Shown here in pieces: positions 36,796 through 45,644 of a stretch of DNA of 64,000 nucleotides; within the stretch, counting starts at the first letter, position 1; every line of letters starts with the position of its first letter. The notes beneath the pieces were generated by a model, which was not told the DNA's origin, ran no database searches, and worked only from the letters and a program-made list of their open reading frames with translations. A program made the position numbers and the translations under genes. Source of the DNA: DASZVB01 sp035545855 (GTDB lineage: Bacteria > Myxococcota_A > Polyangia > Polyangiales > Polyangiaceae); assembly GCA_035545855.1 (NCBI GenBank), contig DASZXK010000110.1:1-64000 (forward strand), given 5' to 3'.

Positions 36796-38049
36796 ATGGG
36801 TTTTTCTCGCGACTCGGACGGCCGTGCGACCCTCTCCGGAGCCCGCCTCGAGGGGCTCCTCCAGGAAGCGGCCGTCGAGACCCCCGCGTACTTCTACGAC
36901 CTCTCTGCGATCGCCGAGGAGGCTCGGGCCATGGTCTCCGCCCTGGGCGGCCCGCCGAACCTCGTCGCCTACGCGATGAAGGCGAACTCGGCCGCGTCGA
37001 TCCTCCGAACGGTCGTCGCCGAGGGGGGCGGCATCGAGGTCGTCTCGCAGGGCGAGCTCGAGCTCGCGCTCGCCGCGGGGGCCCCGCCCGACCGCGTGGT
37101 GACGACCGCGGTCGCGAAGAAGGATCGCGAGCTCGACCGAGCCATCGGCGCGAAGATCCGCTCGATCACGCTGGAAAGCGTGGAGGAACTGCCGCGGGTC
37201 GCGGCGCGCGCTCGAGCGCAGGGCGCCGTCGCGAACGTCTCGTTCCGCATCAACCCCGGCGTCGCGATCGACACGCACGCCCACGTCGCGACCGGCCACG
37301 AGGGCGCGAAGTTCGGCATTCCCGTGGGAGACCTCGGCGCGGCGTGGGAACGCGCGGACTCCGACCCGGCGCTCCGCGTCGTGGGAGTCGGAGCCCACGT
37401 CGGCTCGACGCTGAGAGACGTGGAGTCGTACACGGCGTCGGCCCGCGTCGTCTGCGACGTCGCGAAGAGCCGCCTCGCGACGGGGAGATCGCTCGATTTC
37501 GTCGATTTCGGCGGGGGGTTCGGCATCGACTACGTCGGAGACGCACCGCCGCCGCGCCCCGCGGAGTTCCTCGGTGCGGCGCGGGCGCTCCTCGCGGCGG
37601 AGGGCCTCGGGGCGCTCGGGCTCGTGGTCGAGCCGGGTCGCTCGATGGTCGCGCCCCACGGCGTCCTCGTCGCGACGGTGGTGCAGGAGAAGCGCACGCG
37701 CGCCCGGCGCTGGGCCTTCGTGGATGCAGCGATGAACGACCTCATCCGTCCCGCCCTGTACGGCGCCCATCACCGCATCGAGCCGCTCGAACGTCCGCCG
37801 GGCGGCGCGCTCTGGGCGGTCGCGGGCGCCGTCTGCGAGAGCGCGGATCAGTTCGGCGAGTATGCGTTCGGGGAGACGGCTCCCTCGCGGGTCGCCATTC
37901 GCGACGCGGGCGCGTACGGATTCGTGATGGCGAGCGAGTACAACGGCCGCCCCCTGCCTGCGGAGGTGTTCGTGGAGAGCGGCCGCGTCACGCACGTGAG
38001 CCCGAGCCCGGGCCGGGACGCCTGGGTGAAGAGCCGTCTACGCGCGTGA
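36796..38049 (+). CDS. lysA: Diaminopimelate decarboxylase
   Basis: A 417-residue PLP enzyme that converts meso-diaminopimelate to lysine and CO2, the last step of lysine synthesis. PLP lysine lies in VAYAMKANS; the phosphate-binding loop is DFGGGFGIDY; the active-site tail has EPGRSMV, CESADQFGEY and DAGAYGFVMAS, where the Cys comes from the partner subunit. Fold type III alanine-racemase organisation is typical. ATG 36796 was chosen over 36766 because it follows AAAGAG at suitable spacing. The gene stands alone, 12 bp before the convergent helicase-like gene. The FAVAMKA-type motif is given as AYAMKA, which is normal for LysA. Confidence 0.95.
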   Translation: MGFSRDSDGRATLSGARLEGLLQEAAVETPAYFYDLSAIAEEARAMVSALGGPPNLVAYAMKANSAASILRTVVAEGGGIEVVSQGELELALAAGAPPDRVVTTAVAKKDRELDRAIGAKIRSITLESVEELPRVAARARAQGAVANVSFRINPGVAIDTHAHVATGHEGAKFGIPVGDLGAAWERADSDPALRVVGVGAHVGSTLRDVESYTASARVVCDVAKSRLATGRSLDFVDFGGGFGIDYVGDAPPPRPAEFLGAARALLAAEGLGALGLVVEPGRSMVAPHGVLVATVVQEKRTRARRWAFVDAAMNDLIRPALYGAHHRIEPLERPPGGALWAVAGAVCESADQFGEYAFGETAPSRVAIRDAGAYGFVMASEYNGRPLPAEVFVESGRVTHVSPSPGRDAWVKSRLRA

Positions 38050-38061
38050 GCAAGGCTCCCG

Positions 38062-40245
38062 TCAGCCGTTCCGCTTGATCGCCGCCGGCATCTGCGCGGA
38101 GGAAGCCCGCCGAGCGCCGGTGCGAGGGCGAGTGCCGCTCGCGTGACGACTGCCGTGCTCTTCCGCTCCCGGGGCGACGCTGAGACGCCGCGGCGGCGCG
38201 GTCGAGCGCGTGCGATACACGCTGCCGTCGACGAGGACCTCGACGCCGAGGGCCCGGCATCGCCGAGCGAGGCGATCCAGATCGACTCCGGCGCCGATGA
38301 GGAGACCGCCGGGAGGTGACGGATCCACGAACAGGTCTGCCGTCTGGCGACGGGTGCGGAGGAGCTCCCGCACCTCGGGATCGTCGACCCAGAGGAACCC
38401 TTGCGACGTCACGAACTCGGCGCGACCGAGCACCGTGCTCGCCTGCGTGAGGAGGCGAGCGACGGGATCGGGGAGCGGCGCCAGCGCTTCGAGGCGCGCC
38501 CGCATGACGTCGGCCTCGAGCCCTCCACCGAGCGCGCGAGCCACGCCCTGTGGCGTCACGAGCAAGTCGAGGTTCGCCGTGACGGCGCCGATCTCCGTGA
38601 ACGGAGCGAGGGCGAGCACCTCCGCGATCCGAGCCGAAGGCCCGACGCGGAGCGCGTGCGTGTCCAGATATCGGCTGGCCGCGGGGGGCGACTGCGGCGT
38701 CGCGTCGGGCGCTCCGAGGAAGGCACGGCCGCGCGGCGTGATGCGGAGCGTGGGGCCGAGCCCGTCGTCTTCGTCGACGTCGCCGAGATCGACGACGCCG
38801 AGGATGTGCAGGCTCTCGAATGCGATGCGGTGGGCGATCTCGGCGATGGTCAGCGCCTCGAGGCCGGAGCGTTGCGCCCAGCGTTCGATGAGTCGGTTGA
38901 TCCCGGAGGCGCGGCTGTCGGTCCGGACGAAGCCGGCGACGGCCTCCCACGGAACCCAGCGCCCCTCTCCGAGCTCCTGAAGCGCCTCGACGACCATCTC
39001 CCGGATGACGCCGACCACGCTCGCTTCTCGCGCTTCGGTGCCGACACGGAGCATCTCGCCTTCGGGACGCGCTTCGTCCCACGCGCCGCCGCGGCGCCAG
39101 GCGCGGAAGAGCATGTCTCCGAGATCCGCGATGCGTTCGGAGCCTGGAGGCGCGCTCAGGACGGCCGCCGACGAATCCCAGAGGCCCGCGGAGCGCGACA
39201 GCGCGGCGATGAGCGCGACGGCCTCCGGATCTCTGCCGAAACGCGCGGCGAACTTGGAGACGAGGGATCTCGGCGTGCCGACGCCCGACCGCACCTCGAC
39301 CGACGGGTCCCGTACGGCGATCGCCATCGCGAGCGCGAGGATCGAGGGATCTTGCGCGAAGCGTGCGCGCCGCGGCGCGTGGTCCTCGCCGAGGACGAAC
39401 GTCCGGATCTCGCGACGGCGCGCTTCCCTCTCCTGGTGACGGCGCGCGCTGATGATCGCGGAGACCTCCGACGGGATGACGTGCCGGTTCGGGTGGATGG
39501 GGACGAGGAAACCGCGTCTCTCGAGGGCGAACCCGACGCCTCGCCGCGACGGCGTGGCGCCCGTCGCTCCGCGGAGGCGCATCGGCTCCCGCTCGAGATC
39601 CAGCAGCTCTTCCGTGTCCACCTCGCCGCCCACGTCCTCCACCGACTGGAGGAGCTTCCGCTCGAGGGGCGCGAGAGCTTCGAGCTCCTCGGCGAGACGC
39701 GCCGGATCCGTCAATGCGACCCAGGCAGCCTCGAGCCCGAGGACGACGGGCGGGGTCGCCGGACGGCCGAGGTAGTGCGCGGCGATGGTGCCGGCGACTT
39801 CCGTGGAGGTCTGCGCGAGGAGCGCTCGGACGCCGCGCGGGTCTTCCCCGTCCCACGGACGGAGCTGGAGCATGAACGCGATCGGGAGGATGAGCTCGAT
39901 GCCGCCCGGGGCGCTCCGCGCGTAGACGATGCCGCGCGCGACGAGCTGCTCGACGGCCGGGGGCAGCGCCGGCACGAGCAGCACGCCCTTGGCCTCGGCG
40001 ATCCGGTGCACGAGCTCCCGCGTCCCGGGCTGGAAATGACCGAGCTCACGGAGCTCGGGCGTGGACACGAGCGCGCGCGCAACCTGGGACGGGACGTCGA
40101 TGCGCTTCGCCGGGTCGATGTGAATCCCGAGGCGGTCGACCACGGAGCCGAGCTCCCGCTCCGGCAGGATTCTGAGCACGTCGGTCAGGCCGAATGCACA
40201 CGACCGACTCCCCCTCGGATCCGTGTTCTTGCGTACCTTGGACAT
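38062..40245 (-). CDS. Helicase-associated (XPB/Ssl2-like C-terminal) domain protein
   Basis: A 727-residue soluble protein with no helicase ATPase motifs. The C-terminal 200 residues (LDLLVTPQGVARALG, then RAEFVTSQGFLWVDDPEVREL) resemble the Helicase_C_3/XPB-Ssl2-like non-catalytic domain that actinobacteria and some other bacteria encode beside XPB-type repair helicases. The N-terminal part has winged-helix-like segments. Role in DNA repair or transcription-coupled processes is inferred. ATG 40245 has GAGGA upstream. It is divergent from the SAMHD1-like phosphohydrolase across a 346-bp gap, so the two could be co-regulated. A short basic C-terminal tail is present. Alternative: an unrelated winged-helix regulator. 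Confidence 0.5.
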   Translation of the reverse strand: MSKVRKNTDPRGSRSCAFGLTDVLRILPERELGSVVDRLGIHIDPAKRIDVPSQVARALVSTPELRELGHFQPGTRELVHRIAEAKGVLLVPALPPAVEQLVARGIVYARSAPGGIELILPIAFMLQLRPWDGEDPRGVRALLAQTSTEVAGTIAAHYLGRPATPPVVLGLEAAWVALTDPARLAEELEALAPLERKLLQSVEDVGGEVDTEELLDLEREPMRLRGATGATPSRRGVGFALERRGFLVPIHPNRHVIPSEVSAIISARRHQEREARRREIRTFVLGEDHAPRRARFAQDPSILALAMAIAVRDPSVEVRSGVGTPRSLVSKFAARFGRDPEAVALIAALSRSAGLWDSSAAVLSAPPGSERIADLGDMLFRAWRRGGAWDEARPEGEMLRVGTEAREASVVGVIREMVVEALQELGEGRWVPWEAVAGFVRTDSRASGINRLIERWAQRSGLEALTIAEIAHRIAFESLHILGVVDLGDVDEDDGLGPTLRITPRGRAFLGAPDATPQSPPAASRYLDTHALRVGPSARIAEVLALAPFTEIGAVTANLDLLVTPQGVARALGGGLEADVMRARLEALAPLPDPVARLLTQASTVLGRAEFVTSQGFLWVDDPEVRELLRTRRQTADLFVDPSPPGGLLIGAGVDLDRLARRCRALGVEVLVDGSVYRTRSTAPPRRLSVAPGAEEHGSRHASGTRPRTGARRASSAQMPAAIKRNG

Positions 40246-40591
40246 GGTGAGAGTCCTCGCTCGGGCGAATGCGCCCGCCTTATTCAGTATCGCGCTCAAC
40301 CTACACCGTCGGAAGCCCCGCCCGGGACGAATTTCGCTTGATTCTCGCTGTGTAAACTTCGTACACCGCACCGCAGCGCCGCACCGTGAACGACACCAAT
40401 ACTCGGAATTCGAACCTGAACGGCGCGCGATTTCTCAATGAATTCGAGTGCGAGCCGGCAGTGCGCTCGAGTGGACAGTGTCAATCCGGAGCGGCATTCG
40501 TGGCCGAAATCCCGCCGTGGTCGCGAAGAACTCAGGGTATTCCTCTACCCAGCACCACGCGGCGTCGCGTACGACGGACCGGAACATCACG
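40246..40591. other. 346-bp divergent intergenic region with small inverted repeats
   Basis: No gene fits here. The stretch is a little richer in A/T than the rest of the window, as expected for two back-to-back promoters. Small inverted repeats are GTGTA-N7-TACAC (40350-40366) and GGGTA-TTCCTC-TACCC (40535-40550). No convincing -35/-10 pair was seen. Confidence 0.6.
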
Positions 40592-41884
40592 ATGATCCTT
40601 CGCGATCCCGTCCATGGGCTCGTCTCGTTCGAGGCGGACGAGTACTCGATTATTCCCCGTCTCCTCGATACGCGGGAGGTGCAGCGTTTGCGCCGCATCC
40701 GACAGCTCGGTCTCACGGCGCTCGCGTACCCCGGAGCCGAGCACACGCGCTTTTCGCACGCGATCGGCGCGGCTCACGTGATGACGCGCTTCATCCGGCG
40801 CCTGCAGGAGATCCACGAGGGCCTGCCGTTCTGGCAGCGCGTGACGACCGAGCGCGCGCGTGACGCCGTGGCCGCGGCGCTTCTGCACGACGCCGGGCAC
40901 GGACCCTTCTCGCACCTGTTCGAGGAGGCCATGCCGGACGCGCCGCGGCACGAAGAGTGGACGTCCCGCATCGTGATGGACCCTTCGACCGAGGTGAATC
41001 GAGTCCTCCGGGAGAGCGACCCGGGCCTCCCCGCGCGCGTGAACGAGCTCGTGCACGGGCGGCATCGGCTCTCGTACCTCGCGAGGACCGTCTCCGGGAC
41101 GTTCGACGTGGACCGCTGCGACTATTTGCTGCGGGACGCTCACTCGACGGGGGTCGAGTACGGCAAGTTCGATCTCGACTGGCTCCTCCGGAGCCTCCGG
41201 TTCGGAGAGCAGCCGGACGACGGCGAGGCACCGGTCCTCGCGATCGACGGCGCGAAGGGCCTCCCGGCGATCGAATCGTTCATCCTCGCGCGGCTCTTCA
41301 TGTTCCAGCACGTGTACTTCCACAAGGCGAGCCGCGCGAGCGAGTGGATGCTCTCGCGCCTCCTCGGGCGCGTGTGCCGTCTGCTGGAGGGAGGGGCGCG
41401 CCTTCCGCTGGTGCCGCGCGCGGTCGAAGCCATCGCCCAGACGGGAGACTCGGATCTCTCCGACTACCTGGACCTCGACGACAGCTCCCTCTTCACCGCG
41501 ATGGCGGCGTGGCAGCACGTCCAGGATCCGATCTTGTCCGATTTTTCGCGACGCCTCTACGGCAGGAAGCTCTTCAAGACGATCGAGCTCTACGGCGAAC
41601 ACCGCGAACCCGCGGCGAGGCACGCCGCGCTCGAGAAGGCCCGGGACATCGCTCGCCGGGCCGGTTTCGACGCGGACGTCTACGTCGGCCTCGACGTCGC
41701 GAGCGACGTGCCGTTCGACGATTCGAAGGACTCGCTCCGCGTCGTGTTCCCGAACGGACAATCGAGACGCCCCGCCGAGGTGTCGCTGCTCCTCGGACGC
41801 CTCGACGGCGAGCGCATCCAGCGGGTGCGGCTGATCTTCCCGCCGGAGCTCCGCGAGGAGCTGAACCGGGTCTTCGATTCATGA
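40592..41884 (+). CDS. SAMHD1-like HD-domain phosphohydrolase
   Basis: A 430-residue metal-dependent phosphohydrolase. It opens with MILRDPVHGLVSFE, typical of the family related to SAMHD1 dNTPases. Histidine/aspartate residues follow: HTRFSHAIG near 50, HDAGHGPFSH near 98 and FDVDRCDYLLRDA near 173. These form the HD metal site. Members hydrolyse dNTPs to nucleosides and triphosphate or related nucleotides, and some take part in antiphage defence, but the substrate here is unproven. ATG 40592 is chosen over an upstream frame that runs through AT-rich promoter DNA. It overlaps the barrel gene by ATGA. Confidence 0.88.
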   Translation: MILRDPVHGLVSFEADEYSIIPRLLDTREVQRLRRIRQLGLTALAYPGAEHTRFSHAIGAAHVMTRFIRRLQEIHEGLPFWQRVTTERARDAVAAALLHDAGHGPFSHLFEEAMPDAPRHEEWTSRIVMDPSTEVNRVLRESDPGLPARVNELVHGRHRLSYLARTVSGTFDVDRCDYLLRDAHSTGVEYGKFDLDWLLRSLRFGEQPDDGEAPVLAIDGAKGLPAIESFILARLFMFQHVYFHKASRASEWMLSRLLGRVCRLLEGGARLPLVPRAVEAIAQTGDSDLSDYLDLDDSSLFTAMAAWQHVQDPILSDFSRRLYGRKLFKTIELYGEHREPAARHAALEKARDIARRAGFDADVYVGLDVASDVPFDDSKDSLRVVFPNGQSRRPAEVSLLLGRLDGERIQRVRLIFPPELREELNRVFDS

Positions 41885-42540
41885 CCGCGCGCGCGCGGCT
41901 CTTCGGGGCGGCCGTGTCCCTCGCGGCGATCGCCGTGCCGCGAGTCCTGGCGGCGGCGGAGGAGCCGGCGCGATGGGATCCGGGCCGGGAGACGACGAGC
42001 CGTCTCCCGGGCGAAGTGAAGGGAGACGACGTGACCGACGACGGCGTCTACGGGCGCTTCGATGGTCTCTTCGATCTCGGCGTGGACGCCGGCGCCGAGA
42101 TCGCCGACGGCGGGCCGTCCGGGGCCCTCCGCGCTTCGCTCCACTATGCCTTCATGGCTGGAGTCTACGCCGGCTACACGGACTCGTTCGGCGGTTCGTC
42201 GAAGTCCGAACGCGCGCTCGCCCTCGGCGTGGATCTTCGACCTGCGTTCATTCCGCGGTGGTCGAAGGGGTGGGAAAACGGTCCCTCCGTCCTGGATCTC
42301 GCGGTGGACTCGATCTCGCTCGGGGTCGGCGCTTACTTCCGGGAGCCGCGCGGACAGTCGTTCGGAGATCGACGCGGCTGCGAGCTCTCCCTCGGTTTCG
42401 GCGTGCCGCTCACCGGTCGCGCGACTTCGTTCTGGCTCGGCGCCCGTGGGTTCCTCCGCTGGGACGATCCCGGAACGAACACGGCGAGCACGGCAATGCC
42501 CGCGGCGTTGTTCACGCTCGCCTATCACGCGGCGCTCTGA
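41881..42540 (+). CDS. Outer-membrane beta-barrel-like protein coupled to HD phosphohydrolase gene
   Basis: A 219-residue exported protein with a signal peptide (LFGAAVSLAAIAVPRVLAAA). The mature part has many aromatic, glycine and alternating-hydrophobic stretches (LHYAFMAGVYAGYTDSF, ALALGVDLRPAFIP, TSFWLGARGFLRW, LFTLAYHAAL) consistent with an 8- to 10-strand barrel. No family was recognised. ATG 41881 overlaps the phosphohydrolase stop by four bases (ATGA), so the two are coupled in translation. That pairing is unexpected: a cytoplasmic nucleotide hydrolase with an envelope protein. It ends 16 bp before the convergent FemAB-like gene. Confidence 0.6.
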   Translation: MTARARLFGAAVSLAAIAVPRVLAAAEEPARWDPGRETTSRLPGEVKGDDVTDDGVYGRFDGLFDLGVDAGAEIADGGPSGALRASLHYAFMAGVYAGYTDSFGGSSKSERALALGVDLRPAFIPRWSKGWENGPSVLDLAVDSISLGVGAYFREPRGQSFGDRRGCELSLGFGVPLTGRATSFWLGARGFLRWDDPGTNTASTAMPAALFTLAYHAAL

Positions 42541-42556
42541 GCGAGCCCCCGCGCGC

Positions 42557-43714
42557 TCAGCCCTGGGTTCGCTTCAGCACGGGGTGGCTCTCGTAGTCCT
42601 CGAGGTGCTCGTGGATCGCCTGCCGCTCGCGACCGAGGAAATCTCGCGCTGCCGCGTCCAGCCGGCGATCGGCGAAGTGGTGGAAGCTGTGCGTCGCGGT
42701 GGGTTCGAAACCCCGTGGCAGCTTGTGCTCACCGCCCGCGCCCGGCTCGAACACCGACAGGCGTCGCTCGATGCACTCTCGGACGCCCTGGTAGTAGCAG
42801 ACGTTGAAGTGAAGGAACGGGTGGTCCTCCCGGGCGCCCCAGTAACGACCGTAGAGCGCGGTCTTCCCGAGCAGGTTGAACGCGCCCGCGACGGGCCGGC
42901 GCGACGCGGAGTGCCGCGCGAGGACGACCAGGACGGCGTCCGGGATCTTCCGGATGATCTCCTCGAAGAAGCTCCGGTTCAGGTATTGCCGGCCCCAGAA
43001 GTACTTCTCGACCGTCGAGACGTAGAGCTCGAACACGACGTCCACGAGCGGAGGATCGAGATCTCTGCCGGAGAGCGTGACGAGCTCGAGCCCTTGCTCC
43101 GCAGGGGCCCGGACCTCTCGTTTGATCTGGTTTCGCCGCTTGGAGTTGAAGAGCGCGAGGTAGTCCTCGAAGGACCCGAGCGCATCGTTCTTGAAGTGAA
43201 ACTGGACGCCCTGCCGATGCGCGAGACCGGTCGTCTCCAGGATCCGCGCCTGGGCCTCGTCGGGGAAGAGCACGTGCGCGCCGGACACGCCGAGCCGCCG
43301 GCAGAGCTCGGGGAGAGTGCGCGCAAAGGCCGCCACGAGCTCGGCGACGTTCTCGCCCGCCCGGACGAGCAGGCGCGGCCCCGTCGCCGGCGTGAACGGC
43401 GCGGCGACGACGAGCTTCGGGTAGTAGCGGATGCCGAGGCGTCCCTCCGCGAACTGAGCGAAGCCCTGGTCGAAGACGAACTCCCCTTCGCTGTTCCCCT
43501 TCACGTACGCGGGCGCGACCGCGACCGCGCGGCCGTCCTTCCGGAACACCAGGTGACAGGGCTGCCAGCCCCGCGCCGGGACGGCGCACCCGGTGTCCTC
43601 GAGCGCGCGGAGGAACGCATACGAAAGGAACGGCGGCACGTCCGGCCCGGCCACGGCGGCCCATTCCGCCTCGCCGACGTCGCGCATGGACTCGTGAGTC
43701 GAGAGCTCGATCAT
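42557..43714 (-). CDS. FemAB/GNAT-like acyltransferase (DUF482/COG3146)
   Basis: A 385-residue protein of the FemAB-like GNAT group formerly called DUF482. Recognisable pieces are PPFLSYAFLRALEDTGC, KGNSEGEFVFDQGFAQFAE, the HFKNDALGSFEDYLALFNSKRRNQIKRE region in parts, FNLLGKTALYGRYWGA, and the C-terminal EPGAGGEHKLPRGFEPT. Proteins of this family are thought to transfer aminoacyl or related groups, possibly to peptidoglycan or amino-acid substrates; the exact reaction is unknown. ATG 43714 is chosen over TTG 43720. Divergent from the metalloprotease gene with about 43 bp between, and convergent with the barrel gene. Confidence 0.83.
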   Translation of the reverse strand: MIELSTHESMRDVGEAEWAAVAGPDVPPFLSYAFLRALEDTGCAVPARGWQPCHLVFRKDGRAVAVAPAYVKGNSEGEFVFDQGFAQFAEGRLGIRYYPKLVVAAPFTPATGPRLLVRAGENVAELVAAFARTLPELCRRLGVSGAHVLFPDEAQARILETTGLAHRQGVQFHFKNDALGSFEDYLALFNSKRRNQIKREVRAPAEQGLELVTLSGRDLDPPLVDVVFELYVSTVEKYFWGRQYLNRSFFEEIIRKIPDAVLVVLARHSASRRPVAGAFNLLGKTALYGRYWGAREDHPFLHFNVCYYQGVRECIERRLSVFEPGAGGEHKLPRGFEPTATHSFHHFADRRLDAAARDFLGRERQAIHEHLEDYESHPVLKRTQG

Positions 43715-43757
43715 CGGCAAACGAGTGGCAAGATGGCGCAGGTCCGACGAGTCCGCA

Positions 43758-44936
43758 ATGTCTCGACACTTCCAGCCACCAATGCCCTCGCTTCGTTTCC
43801 GTCACGTTCCAGGAGCGCTCCTTCATCTTGGGCGTCTTGCGCGTCCCGCGCGTCTCGCGCGTCTTGCGCGTCTCGCTCGCTTCGGCACGCTCGCGCTCGC
43901 CGTGACGAGCGTGGCGCTCGTGGCCGGCTGCGACGGCGAGACGTCCCCCTCGCGCCCACCGGCCGCGTACGGCGGCTACGGCGGGCCGTATCCCTCGCCG
44001 TACTCGTCGGCACCGTACGCTTCGGCGCCACCGTACGCGGCGCCCGCGCCGGGACCTGCGCCCGCGCCGTACGGAACGCCGCCCATTGCCGCGCAACCGC
44101 CCGCGTCCGCACCGCAGCCCGTGATCGGGCCGGATCCCATCGAGCTCGCCGACCCCGCGACTCTACGCTCGCGCGCCGCGGCTCTGATGACGGAGCTCGA
44201 GGGCGTGCTCCCCGACGTCGCTCGGGCACGCGTGACGGGCCTTCCGCTCGTCATCGACGACACTCCGGGTCTCGTGAACGCGTTCGCTTCCTGCACGACC
44301 CGCGGCCCCGTCGTCGTGGTGACGGACACGCTGCTCGTGATCTCGGCGCGCCTCGCTCGCGCCCGCGCGGACGACGAGCGACTCGGGACGCACGAGGTCG
44401 ACGACTACATCGCGTTCGTCGCCCGGAACACGCGGAAGGACGCGCCCATCCCGGAGCCGCCACCCGGACTCTTCGACACGCGACATGGCGGGGACCCCGC
44501 GCGCGCCCAGAGGATCCACGACGTGTACGACGAGATCGTCGGGTTCGTGGTGGGGCACGAGCTCGCGCATCATCACCTCGGGCACCTCCCGTGCACCGGC
44601 GGGAACGGGCCGTTCGGGACGGGCGAGCTCGTCCGGGGGCTGTCGAGCGCCGTTCCGCTCTTCAATCAGCCGAACGAGCTCGCGGCCGACTCGGCGGGCG
44701 TCAACACGGTCCTCGTGGCCGGCGCGCGGCGATCCGGATATCACCTATCGGAGGGCGGGGCCCTCCTCATGATGCAGTTCTTCTCCGGCATCGACCGACT
44801 CTCGGCCATCGACGTGCTCTTCGCATTCGAGGCCACTCATCCTCCGCCGCTCGTCCGGATCCCGGTGATCACCGAGAGCGCGAACCTCGTGCGGCTGGGT
44901 GGAAGCGCCATCTGGCTCCCGATCCTCCGACTCTGA
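43758..44936 (+). CDS. M48-like zinc metalloprotease lipoprotein
   Basis: A 392-residue lipoprotein protease. The zinc site HELAHHHLGH lies near residue 267 and a third ligand candidate is in NELAADSAGVN, matching the HExxH...ExxxD gluzincin M48 pattern. The signal ends ALVAGC after an unusually Arg-rich n-region (RLARPARLARLARLARFG) encoded by five near-identical 9-bp repeats. A Pro/Tyr/Gly-rich linker follows. Start is uncertain: GTG 43725, ATG 43758 or ATG 43782 all fit; 43758 is a compromise. Likely processes or degrades envelope proteins as BepA/LoiP-type enzymes do. The FlhB-like gene follows after 10 bp. Confidence 0.75.
   Translation: MSRHFQPPMPSLRFRHVPGALLHLGRLARPARLARLARLARFGTLALAVTSVALVAGCDGETSPSRPPAAYGGYGGPYPSPYSSAPYASAPPYAAPAPGPAPAPYGTPPIAAQPPASAPQPVIGPDPIELADPATLRSRAAALMTELEGVLPDVARARVTGLPLVIDDTPGLVNAFASCTTRGPVVVVTDTLLVISARLARARADDERLGTHEVDDYIAFVARNTRKDAPIPEPPPGLFDTRHGGDPARAQRIHDVYDEIVGFVVGHELAHHHLGHLPCTGGNGPFGTGELVRGLSSAVPLFNQPNELAADSAGVNTVLVAGARRSGYHLSEGGALLMMQFFSGIDRLSAIDVLFAFEATHPPPLVRIPVITESANLVRLGGSAIWLPILRL
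43833..43877 (+). repeat. Five tandem 9-bp repeats inside the metalloprotease signal region
   Basis: Five units of CGTCTTGCG with variants (CGTCCCGCG, CGTCTCGCG, CGTCTTGCG, CGTCTCGCT) follow one another in frame and encode repeated Arg-Leu-Ala units. Slippage would add or remove three residues without changing frame, altering only the length of the positive n-region. Confidence 0.85.
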
Positions 44937-44946
44937 AACTCCCCGA

Positions 44947-45636
44947 ATGGATCGCACGGTTCCGCCCACTCCCCGCCGCCTGCTCGCCGCCCGACGCGCC
45001 GGCGATGGGCCCCTGTCCGCGGCCGCCGTGCGGGTCGCGCCGGTCGCGCTCATCGCGGTCATGGGGCCGTCGCTGGCGGGCGCGCTCACGGACCGGTTTC
45101 GCGTCTCGATCCGGGCGGCGTTGAACGACCCTGCCCACGCCTCGCCGCAGGAGGCGCTGAGCGACGTGCTCGTGCTCGCCGCTCCGTTCTGCGTCGCCGC
45201 CGCCGCCGCGAGTCTCGCGACGAGCGCGGTCCTGCTCGGCGGCTTCGTCAGCAGGCGGCATGCCGAGACCCCCCGGCCGCCCCGCGGGGCCGGGCTCGGC
45301 GCGTACGATTCACTCCGCGGCGCGGCGGCGGTCGTCGTCGGCGGCGTCGCTTCGACGATCGCGCTGGCGTCGTCGGCGCCGGATCTCGCCGACGCCCTCG
45401 GCAGCTCGGGGGCGGTCGTTCCTGCAGCCGCCCGGGCGGTCTCCACGGTTCTTCTCGCGGTGCTCGGCGCGCTCGGCGGGATCGCGCTCGTCGACGTCGT
45501 CGTGCAGCGTGCGGCGTTTCACGCACGCTGGCGGATGACGCCGCGGGAGGCCGCGCTCGATCGGCGGGAATCCGAGGGCGATCCGGAGATCTCCACCGCG
45601 CGGCGACGCATCCACGAAGAGTCCGCGCGGGCCTGA
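44947..45636 (+). CDS. FlhB/SctU-like export protein lacking the C-terminal autocleavage domain
   Basis: A 229-residue membrane protein. The N-terminus TPRRLLAARRAGDGPLS matches the flagellar/type III FlhB N-tail (TPKRL.DAR.KGQV.RS). Four hydrophobic segments follow at about 38-58, 80-108, 128-148 and 163-188. The helix after TM4 reads MTPREAALDRRESEGDPEI, the diagnostic FlhB E.EGDP.I linker. The protein then stops after about 12 residues, so the NPTH autocleaving switch domain is missing. No other flagellar or type III gene is near, though the M48 lipoprotein gene lies 10 bp upstream. It could be a degenerate paralog or act with a C-terminal partner elsewhere. Its stop is 8 bp from a convergent gene. 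Confidence 0.72.
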   Translation: MDRTVPPTPRRLLAARRAGDGPLSAAAVRVAPVALIAVMGPSLAGALTDRFRVSIRAALNDPAHASPQEALSDVLVLAAPFCVAAAAASLATSAVLLGGFVSRRHAETPRPPRGAGLGAYDSLRGAAAVVVGGVASTIALASSAPDLADALGSSGAVVPAAARAVSTVLLAVLGALGGIALVDVVVQRAAFHARWRMTPREAALDRRESEGDPEISTARRRIHEESARA

Positions 45637-45644
45637 CTCCGCGC

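Noticed and set aside
42729..44096. Minus-strand frame overlapping FemAB-like and metalloprotease genes
   Set aside because: It is Arg/Gly/Ala-rich and runs across two genes with clear motifs on other frames; a shadow frame.
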